NCBI RefSeq assembly: GCF_030867385.1
Contig: NZ_JAPFBJ010000002.1
Coordinates: 969,001 to 1,033,000, forward strand
DNA length: 64,000 bases
Direction: 5' to 3'
Source of the DNA: Sphingobium sp. DEHP117
Lineage (GTDB): Bacteria > Pseudomonadota > Alphaproteobacteria > Sphingomonadales > Sphingomonadaceae
Of the stretch, positions 52,996-64,000 are shown piece by piece. Each line of letters starts with the position of its first letter. Position 1 is the first letter of the stretch. A program made the translations under genes and the position numbers. The notes under the pieces were generated by a model that was not told where the DNA came from, ran no database searches, and was given only the letters and a program-made list of their open reading frames with translations.

Positions 52996-53967
52996 ATGGC
53001 GGATCCTTACAGCACATTGGGTGTGGCGCGCGGCGCGAGCGAGGCGGAGATAAAATCCGCCTATCGCAAGCTCGCGAAAGAGCTGCATCCCGATAGGAAC
53101 AAGGACAATCCCAAGGCGGCAGATCGCTTTGCGCAGGCAACCAACGCCTATGATCTGCTGAGCGACAAGGACAAGCGCGCCCGCTTCGATCGGGGCGAGA
53201 TTGACGGCGACGGCAATCCTACCAGTCCTTTCGGCTATGGCGGCGGCGGCTTTGGCGGGCGCGGCGGAAATGCCAACGCCTATGCGGCATATGGCTCGGG
53301 CGGGCAGGGCGGGCCGGAAGGGTTCGAGTTCGGCGGAGCGGGCGGCCCCGATCTCGGGGATCTGTTCGAAGGTCTGTTCGGCGGCGGCAAGCGCGGCGCA
53401 TCCGGCTTTGGCGGCGATTTCGGCGGGCGTGGGCGCGGCCGCGCGCCGAAGGGCGCGACGGTCAATTACCGCCTCGCGGTCGATTTCACCGACGCCGCCA
53501 CGCGCGCGACACAGCGCATCACGTTGCAGGACGGCAAGACTATCGACGTCAAGCTGCCGCTCGGTGTCGAGCATGGCACGCAGATGCGCCTTGCCGGCAA
53601 GGGCGAGCCGGGGCCGGGCGGCGCGGGCGATGCGATCATCACGATTGAGATCCGCCCGCATCCCTTTTTTCGCCAGGATGGGCACGATGTGCGCCTCGAC
53701 CTGCCGATCACGCTCGATGAGGCGATGAACGGCGGCAAGGTGAAGGTGCCGACGGTGGACGGCCCGGTGATGCTGGCGGTGCCGCCGGGCAGCAGCTCAG
53801 GCAAGACGCTGCGCCTCAAGGGCAAGGGCTTTTCGACCAAGGACGGTTCGCGCGGCGATCAGCTCGTCACGCTGATGATCGACCTGCCCGCCGATGACCC
53901 GGAACTGCGCGAATTTCTTGCGCGTTGGAGTGATACGCGTCCGATACGGTCCGGACTGGCCGGATAG
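52996..53967 (+). CDS. DnaJ-type co-chaperone without zinc finger (CbpA-like)
   Basis: The protein (323 aa) has an N-terminal J domain with the HPD motif (YRKLAKELHPDRN, about 23-35), a glycine-rich region (about 75-150) and the two C-terminal substrate-binding barrels (LPLGVEHGTQMRLAGKGEPGPGGAGDAIITI, RLKGKGF). The CXXCXGXG zinc repeats of DnaJ are absent, so it is a CbpA-type partner of DnaK. It begins 134 bp from divergent pdxH. Confidence 0.92.
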   Translation: MADPYSTLGVARGASEAEIKSAYRKLAKELHPDRNKDNPKAADRFAQATNAYDLLSDKDKRARFDRGEIDGDGNPTSPFGYGGGGFGGRGGNANAYAAYGSGGQGGPEGFEFGGAGGPDLGDLFEGLFGGGKRGASGFGGDFGGRGRGRAPKGATVNYRLAVDFTDAATRATQRITLQDGKTIDVKLPLGVEHGTQMRLAGKGEPGPGGAGDAIITIEIRPHPFFRQDGHDVRLDLPITLDEAMNGGKVKVPTVDGPVMLAVPPGSSSGKTLRLKGKGFSTKDGSRGDQLVTLMIDLPADDPELREFLARWSDTRPIRSGLAG

Positions 53968-53998
53968 CTAAGCAGCGGCGCTGTTAGCGGGAGCTTCA

Positions 53999-54964
53999 AT
54001 GCAAGACCATTCCCCTCTCGCGCCTGAGTCCCGTCGCAAGGATCGAAGCTATTCGATCCATCGCTGGAAAGACAGCCTGGGGCGGACGCGCCGCAGCGCC
54101 TATGCACTCGAGATCGTCAAGCGGGTGGCGGTGGGCGCTTATAATGACGGGTTCATCCACGCGGGCAACCTGGCCTACAACTCGTTGCTGGTGTTGTTTC
54201 CGTTCTTCATCGTCGCCGCATCGATCGCCAGCATGTTCGGGAAAACGGAGGACGGAGCCGCCGCCGTCAACGCCTTCTTCCTCGCCGTGCCGCCTGATGT
54301 GGCGGATGTGCTCCGCCGCCCGATCCACAATGTCATCAACGCGCGGACGGGATCGGGCATCGTCTGGCTCGGCCTCGCAGTCGCGATCTGGAGCAGCGGC
54401 AGCCTGATAGAGACGATTCGCGACATTTTGCGCCGCGCCTATGGCACGACGAGCACAACTCCGTTCTGGAAGCACCGCTTAAGCTCCATCGGCATCGTGA
54501 TCGCCAGCGTGTTCGGAACGATGATCGCCTTTTCGGCCCAGGTCGCGGTGACCGGAGCTGACGAATTCATCCAGCGGGTACTCCCCTTTGCAGACAATGC
54601 GATGACTTTCATCAACGCCACCAAGCTGGTGCCGCTGGTGGTGCTGACCATCGCGCTCTACGGGCTGTTCTACTCGCTGACGCCCAAGAAATATCGCGGG
54701 CCGGAGTTTCCGAAATGGCCGGGCGCGCTGTTTACGGCTTTGTGGTGGTATGCGGTGGTGCTGATCCTGCCATGGGCGCTTTCGCACCTTGCCGATTATG
54801 ACATGACCTATGGCAGCCTTGCCGGTGTGATGATCACCCTCATTTTTTTCTTCCTCGTCGGGCTTGGCGTGGTAATTGGCGCGGAACTGAATGCCGCGCT
54901 GGCGGAATTTCCGCCGCCGGATGGTGGGGATGAGCATAATAAGCAAGAGGTGGACCACGCATGA
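53999..54964 (+). CDS. YihY/BrkB family inner-membrane protein
   Basis: The protein (321 aa) has six hydrophobic segments and the family signature AGNLAYNSLLVLFPFFIVAA (about 56-75), a pattern once misannotated as RNase BN. Members are integral membrane proteins of unknown function. A GGGAG ribosome-binding site precedes the ATG. It overlaps fabI by ATGA and is followed by aroC in the same way, giving a brkB-fabI-aroC operon. Confidence 0.88.
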   Translation: MQDHSPLAPESRRKDRSYSIHRWKDSLGRTRRSAYALEIVKRVAVGAYNDGFIHAGNLAYNSLLVLFPFFIVAASIASMFGKTEDGAAAVNAFFLAVPPDVADVLRRPIHNVINARTGSGIVWLGLAVAIWSSGSLIETIRDILRRAYGTTSTTPFWKHRLSSIGIVIASVFGTMIAFSAQVAVTGADEFIQRVLPFADNAMTFINATKLVPLVVLTIALYGLFYSLTPKKYRGPEFPKWPGALFTALWWYAVVLILPWALSHLADYDMTYGSLAGVMITLIFFFLVGLGVVIGAELNAALAEFPPPDGGDEHNKQEVDHA

Positions 54965-55773
54965 CGGGTTTGATGGCAGGCAAGAGGGGGCTGATCATGG
55001 GCCTCGCCAACGACAAGTCGCTCGCCTGGGGAATTGCAAAGGCGCTGCACGCGCAGGGAGCGCAGATGGCGTTCTCCTATCAGGGCGAGGCGCTGGAGCG
55101 GCGCGTGCGACCGCTCGCGGCGGAGGTTGGTTCGGATTTCCTGATCCCGTGCGACGTGTCGGACATGGACAATCTCGACGCCGCGTTCGGCCTTTTGGCG
55201 GAGAAGTGGCCGACGATCGACTTCGTCGTTCACGCCATCGGCTTTTCGGACAAGAACGAGCTGCGCGGCCTTTATGTCGACACCAGCCTCGAGAATTTCC
55301 TGCTGACCATGAACATCTCTGCCTACAGCTTCGTAGCGGTCGCGAAGCGGGCGCGGGCGATGATGCCCGAGGGCGGCAGCCTGCTGACACTCAGCTATTA
55401 TGGTGCGGAGAAGGTGATCCCGCATTATAACGTGATGGGCGTGGCGAAGGCTGCGCTAGAGACGTCGGTAAAATATCTCGCGATGGATCTGGGGCCGGAG
55501 AATATCCGCGTGAACGCCATTTCCGCCGGGCCGATCAAGACGCTGGCGGCAAGCGGCATCGGTGACTTTCGCTATATCCTCAAATGGAACGAGCTGAACT
55601 CGCCGCTGCGCCGCAATGTGACGATCGAGGATGTCGGCGGCGCGGGGCTGTATCTGCTCTCGGGCCTGGCAAGCGGCGTGACGGGTGAGATCCACCATGT
55701 CGATGCGGGCTATAACGTCATCGGCATGAAGGCCGAGGACGCGCCCGATATGGCATTGGACAAGGCCGAGTGA
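54961..55773 (+). CDS. fabI: Enoyl-[acyl-carrier-protein] reductase (NADH)
   Basis: FabI (270 aa) performs the last reduction in fatty-acid elongation and is the triclosan target. The SDR dinucleotide loop is the FabI-type [16 protein letters not shown] (about 14-29), and the catalytic residues lie in Tyr-x6-Lys (YNVMGVAK, about 159-166), with [11 protein letters not shown] following. Coupled to the preceding membrane-protein gene (ATGA) and to aroC (GTGA). Confidence 0.95.
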   Translation: MTGLMAGKRGLIMGLANDKSLAWGIAKALHAQGAQMAFSYQGEALERRVRPLAAEVGSDFLIPCDVSDMDNLDAAFGLLAEKWPTIDFVVHAIGFSDKNELRGLYVDTSLENFLLTMNISAYSFVAVAKRARAMMPEGGSLLTLSYYGAEKVIPHYNVMGVAKAALETSVKYLAMDLGPENIRVNAISAGPIKTLAASGIGDFRYILKWNELNSPLRRNVTIEDVGGAGLYLLSGLASGVTGEIHHVDAGYNVIGMKAEDAPDMALDKAE

Positions 55774-56840
55774 GTTTCAACACATTCGGCAGCGTCTTTC
55801 GCTTTACCACATGGGGGGAGAGCCACGGCCCCGCCATCGGCGCAGTGGTGGATGGCTGCCCGCCGGGATTGCCGCTGAGCGAGGCGGACATTCAGCCCTT
55901 TCTCGACAAGCGCCGGCCCGGCACCTCCAAATTCACGACGCAGCGGCAGGAGCCGGATCAGGTCCGCATCCTCTCGGGCGTATTTGAAGGCAAGACGACC
56001 GGCACGCCGATCAGCCTGATGATCGAGAATGTCGACCAGCGCTCGAAAGATTATGGCGATGTCGCCAAGGCCTATCGGCCGGGTCACGCCGACTATGCCT
56101 ATGACGCGAAATACGGCTTTCGCGATTATCGTGGCGGCGGGCGCAGCAGTGCGCGCGAAACAGCCTCGCGCGTGGCGGCGGGCGCGGTCGCGCGGCTGGT
56201 GATACCGGAGGTGTCGATCCTCGGCTATGTCAGCGCGATTGGTGGAGACGCGATCGACCCCGCCAATTTCGATGCGGCCGAGATCGGCAATAATCCTTTC
56301 TTCTGCCCGGACGCAAAGGCCGCAGCGCGGTGGGAAAAGCTTGTCGATGCCGCGCGCAAGGACGGTTCCTCGCTCGGTGCGGTGGTCGAATGTGTGGCGA
56401 CCGGCGTTCCTGCGGGATGGGGAGCGCCGCTCTATGCCAAGCTCGATGCGCAGCTTGCCAGTGCGTGCATGAGCATCAATGCGGTGAAGGGCGTCGAGAT
56501 CGGCGACGGTTTTGCGGCCGCGGCGCTGCGCGGCGAGGAGAATGCCGACCCGATGCGGCCCGGCGAAAACGGATCGCCGCAGTTCCTTGCCAATCACGCG
56601 GGAGGTATTGCAGGTGGCATCTCCACCGGCCAGCCGATCCGGGTGCGGGTGGCGTTCAAGCCGACGAGTTCGATCCTGATCCCGGTCGAGACGATCACAC
56701 GAGACGGCGATGCGTCCGAGATCATCACCAAGGGGCGGCATGACCCCTGCGTCGGTATTCGCGGCGTGCCGGTGGTCGAAGCGATGATGGCGCTGGTGCT
56801 GGCGGACCAGAAACTGCTCCACCGCGCGCAGTGCGGGTGA
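55770..56840 (+). CDS. aroC: Chorismate synthase
   Basis: AroC (356 aa) makes chorismate from EPSP with reduced FMN. Family signatures are [21 protein letters not shown] (residues 17-37, in blocks), [23 protein letters not shown] (about 118-140) and [24 protein letters not shown] near 275. The GTG start overlaps the fabI stop. A terminator with a long stem follows the gene. Confidence 0.95.
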   Translation: MSFNTFGSVFRFTTWGESHGPAIGAVVDGCPPGLPLSEADIQPFLDKRRPGTSKFTTQRQEPDQVRILSGVFEGKTTGTPISLMIENVDQRSKDYGDVAKAYRPGHADYAYDAKYGFRDYRGGGRSSARETASRVAAGAVARLVIPEVSILGYVSAIGGDAIDPANFDAAEIGNNPFFCPDAKAAARWEKLVDAARKDGSSLGAVVECVATGVPAGWGAPLYAKLDAQLASACMSINAVKGVEIGDGFAAAALRGEENADPMRPGENGSPQFLANHAGGIAGGISTGQPIRVRVAFKPTSSILIPVETITRDGDASEIITKGRHDPCVGIRGVPVVEAMMALVLADQKLLHRAQCG

Positions 56841-56866
56841 CGCTCAACTCAAGATGAATATTTGTT

Positions 56867-56914
56867 GGAGCGCGCTGCGTTAAATCTGACGCAAGACGCG
56901 CGCTCCATCTTTTT
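56867..56914 (+). terminator. Terminator of brkB-fabI-aroC
   Basis: GGAGCGCG (56867-56874) pairs with CGCGCTCC (56899-56906), with an inner TGCGT/ACGCA stem, and CTTTTT follows on the plus strand. It lies 26 bp after the aroC stop. Confidence 0.8.
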
Positions 56915-56920
56915 GTTGTC

Positions 56921-56965
56921 GCATCGCTTTCGCCAAAAACCGGTTCCCACTTTTGGCGCGATGCT
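56921..56965. repeat. Extragenic palindrome downstream of aroC
   Basis: The outer arms GCATCGC and GCGATGC and the inner arms CGCCAAAA and TTTTGGCG form a 45-bp imperfect palindrome around CCGGTTCCCA. Elements of this form are common in alphaproteobacterial intergenic DNA, from memory. It follows the aroC terminator directly, and its own role is unknown. Confidence 0.65.
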
Positions 56966-57065
56966 TTAATGTATTGTTTTTACCGTCTTATTTGGAGACG
57001 GTGAGGAACTCTCATCTTTGTCAGCGTGTTGTCTCTTTCGGCACAGTTATGTCGAGGAGAATATC

Positions 57066-57560
57066 ATGTTGAAGGCAACTATATCCCTTATCGCGCTCAC
57101 GCTGGCGATCCCTGCGGCGCAGGCCCAGCTGGGCGGTGTGACGGGCGGCGTCACTGGAGGTGTGACTGGCGGCTTGGGAAGCACGGCCGGTGGCGCGCTG
57201 AACGGCGCAGGATCGGTCACAGGTGGCGTCAATGCTGACACGACCCGCGTAGGCGACACGGTGTCTAACACGGCGCAGACGGCGAAAGACACCACCGAAG
57301 CCACCAAATCGACCGTAGACACCGCCGCCGACAAGACGGCTGACAAGGCCAGGGACACAGCGCATGCTGCGCACAAACGCGCGGCCAAAGCCAAGGATAA
57401 GGCCGCTGACGCCGCGACCGTCGCAAAGGAGAAAGCCACTGACGCGCTCACTTCCGACCACAGCGTGAGCGGAGACGCCAAGGTGGGCGGTTCGGCTTCG
57501 GCTTCGCCCAGCGGCGCCAGCGCCAGTGCGAGCGTGGGTGCGGGCGCTTCGGCCCGATAA
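57066..57560 (+). CDS. Secreted repeat-rich protein (164 aa)
   Basis: The precursor starts with a Sec signal peptide (MLKATISLIALTLAIPAAQAQ). Next comes a GGVTGGVTGGVTGGL repeat (about 22-38), then a long lysine/alanine/threonine-rich stretch (about 65-130; ADKTADKARDTAHAAHKRAAKAKDKAAD in heptad or 11-mer rhythm) that should form amphipathic helices like LEA or apolipoprotein-like proteins, and a serine/alanine tail. No family is recognised. A GAGGAGA ribosome-binding site precedes the ATG. A periplasmic or surface stress role is possible. Confidence 0.7.
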   Translation: MLKATISLIALTLAIPAAQAQLGGVTGGVTGGVTGGLGSTAGGALNGAGSVTGGVNADTTRVGDTVSNTAQTAKDTTEATKSTVDTAADKTADKARDTAHAAHKRAAKAKDKAADAATVAKEKATDALTSDHSVSGDAKVGGSASASPSGASASASVGAGASAR

Positions 57561-57581
57561 TCGAAATATATAGTGGAAATC

Positions 57582-57610
57582 AGGGGCGGGCCGCGAGGTT
57601 CGCCCCTTTT
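57582..57610 (+). terminator. Terminator of the repeat-rich protein gene
   Basis: AGGGGCG (57582-57588) pairs with CGCCCCT (57601-57607) and a T run follows on the plus strand, 22 bp after the stop codon. The convergent MOSC gene ends directly behind it. Confidence 0.75.
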
Positions 57611-57614
57611 CGCG

Positions 57615-58415
57615 TCAGGCCGAGACGACGCGATCGCCGACAGATAACCGACCGGGCGTTAGTTCCGGCACGGCGTTCATGCCGAACAGCGCCCCCTGCG
57701 GGCCGAACTGGCCCAGCCGCCGCAGCGCCGTGGGCACGGCATTGCCTTCCTGTCGCTCGCCGGTATCTGGCTGCTGCGTGATGACGATGCAGCGGATGCA
57801 GGCTTTGGGGAGGCGGAGGCGCAGATTGCCGGCCTCCAGCGCGCTCCAGCCGCGTTCGGCCCAGGCTTTCTCGCTGCCCGATAGAACGATGTTGGGCCGG
57901 AAGCGCGCCATCTCGACCGGCGTCTCCAGCGTGGCGTTGAGCGCGGCGAGCGACGCCTCGGTGGCAATGAGGACAGGAAAGGCGTCGGCAAAGCTCACCG
58001 TATCGCCGGCGCGGGCATATGTGGGGTCGACGGGGCGGTTGGTTTCTTCGGGCAAATAGGCGAGGCGCAGCGTGCGGCCCGCGATCTGCGAAATCAGGCG
58101 GCTTGCGTCATTCTCCACCACATAGGCGGGCGCCGTGTCGCGCCACACGGTTACAGTCGCCAGTACGCCATCCGTCAAGGTTGCGGGCAGGAACGCGTTT
58201 CCGTCCTGCGCGTGGAGCCGGAAGCCGCCTTGGTCGAGACTCATCCCGATCCGGGCCAGCACCGGCAACTCGCGCCGGGTGACGAAGCGGCCCTGCGCAT
58301 CGACGATCATCCAGCGCCGATCCCCCGCCAGCCCGCGCGGCGTGACCTCGGCCTCTTGAAGCGCGACCGGGCCGAGGCTCTTTACGGGATAGATGGCAAG
58401 CGCGCTGATCTGCAT
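57615..58415 (-). CDS. MOSC-domain protein (mARC/YcbX type)
   Basis: The protein (266 aa) has the MOSC N-terminal beta barrel (ISALAIYPVKSLGPVALQEAEVTPRGLAGDRRWMIVD in blocks) and a MOSC domain with the molybdenum-ligating cysteine in KACIRCIV (about 207-214). mARC and YcbX reduce N-hydroxylated compounds using a molybdenum cofactor. The ATG at 58415 begins 12 bp after the rpoC terminator tract, so expression needs its own start or read-through; a GTG two codons upstream is possible. Confidence 0.85.
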   Translation of the reverse strand: MQISALAIYPVKSLGPVALQEAEVTPRGLAGDRRWMIVDAQGRFVTRRELPVLARIGMSLDQGGFRLHAQDGNAFLPATLTDGVLATVTVWRDTAPAYVVENDASRLISQIAGRTLRLAYLPEETNRPVDPTYARAGDTVSFADAFPVLIATEASLAALNATLETPVEMARFRPNIVLSGSEKAWAERGWSALEAGNLRLRLPKACIRCIVITQQPDTGERQEGNAVPTALRRLGQFGPQGALFGMNAVPELTPGRLSVGDRVVSA

Positions 58416-58426
58416 TATCACCCCAT

Positions 58427-58465
58427 AACAAAAAGCCCGCCCGGAAGCGAACCTCCGGGCGGGCT
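58427..58465 (-). terminator. Terminator of the rpoBC operon
   Basis: AGCCCGCCCGGA (58434-58445) pairs perfectly with TCCGGGCGGGCT (58454-58465); the minus strand then continues TTTTTGTT. It lies 28 bp past the rpoC stop. Confidence 0.9.
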
Positions 58466-58493
58466 GTAATTTCTGCTCAAGCGAGCGGTGAAC

Positions 58494-62744
<4,251 letters not shown>

Positions 62745-62763
62745 AATTCTTCCTTCCTCGAAA

Positions 62764-62787
62764 CCCTCTCCCGTGTGCGGGAGAGGG
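62764..62787. repeat. Palindrome A in the rpoB-rpoC gap
   Basis: CCCTCTCCCG (62764-62773) pairs perfectly with CGGGAGAGGG (62778-62787) around TGTG. The same arms recur at 62856-62879. Confidence 0.85.
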
Positions 62788-62855
62788 AGGGACCCGCCGC
62801 CGTCAGGCGGTGGGAGGGTGAGGGCGCCGCTCTCTGCGCTCGCCCCTCACCCCGA

Positions 62856-62879
62856 CCCTCTCCCGCGAACGGGAGAGGG
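62856..62879. repeat. Palindrome B in the rpoB-rpoC gap
   Basis: The same 10-bp arms as palindrome A, with loop CGAA. Between A and B (62788-62855) are further partly complementary segments, GGGTGAGGGCG-like and CGCCCCTCACC-like, giving a composite cruciform-capable element. Confidence 0.85.
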
Positions 62880-62887
62880 AGGATTGG

Positions 62888-64000
<1,113 letters not shown>

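Overview
The window is a continuous stretch of a GC-rich alphaproteobacterial chromosome, most likely a motile sphingomonad (Sphingomonadales). The indicators are a SciP/DUF1153 CtrA-inhibitor gene, TTAA-N7-TTAA CtrA-type boxes, a 41-residue cysteine-free ribosomal protein L36, alphaproteobacterial flagellar genes (DUF6468, MotE, an FlbD-like regulator), hisZ, and many extragenic palindromes. No tRNA, rRNA, CRISPR array, prophage or classical insertion sequence was found. The lineage assignment comes from gene content and was not checked against databases.

0-16 kb is mostly housekeeping. On the minus strand are etfA, etfB and sucC, with a TTTGCAA-rich control region upstream of sucC and no sucD beside it. 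Then come a DUF3291-type gene, a candidate minus-strand ncRNA, lolC-lolD, a metallophosphoesterase divergent from a diacylglycerol-kinase-type lipid kinase, an outer-membrane barrel protein, parE, a small membrane protein, a Kua/CarF-type lipid desaturase, a GIY-YIG gene enclosed by inverted palindromic repeats, and wecB-wecC (UDP-ManNAcA synthesis).

16-38 kb is a partial flagellar and chemotaxis locus. It holds an MCP; fliL-fliM-DUF6468-motE (minus); flgF-flgG-flgA-flgH, flagellin and two small unknown genes (plus); fliG, fliH, fliF, fliN, flbD-like, flhA, fliK and flgD (minus); and a 911-residue FlaEY-like protein plus flgB (plus). The order fliG-fliH-fliF is unusual, and the FlbD-like regulator lacks its AAA+ domain. 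Five CTATAAT elements in the same orientation lie in the gene junctions. At fliL and fliF a GGCA-N5-TGCC palindrome sits exactly 12 bp upstream of TATAAT, suggesting a shared operator/promoter design. A short C-rich candidate sRNA with its own TATAAT and a strong terminator follows flgD.

38-64 kb is mixed housekeeping: an acyl-CoA thioesterase, rpmJ, a DUF4136 lipoprotein with an M14 carboxypeptidase, hisZ, a DUF445 protein, an RND efflux pump and adaptor, a GlsB/YeaQ-type membrane protein, sciP, mnmA, a beta-lactamase-fold serine hydrolase, a CDF metal transporter, pdxH, a DnaJ-type co-chaperone, a YihY/BrkB membrane protein, fabI, aroC, a repeat-rich secreted protein, a MOSC protein, rpoC and the 3' part of rpoB. 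Paired palindromes occupy the rpoB-rpoC gap.

Nothing in the window is a clear defence island or biosynthetic cluster. The most unusual material is the regulatory design of the flagellar locus, the palindrome-bounded GIY-YIG cassette and the two candidate small RNAs.
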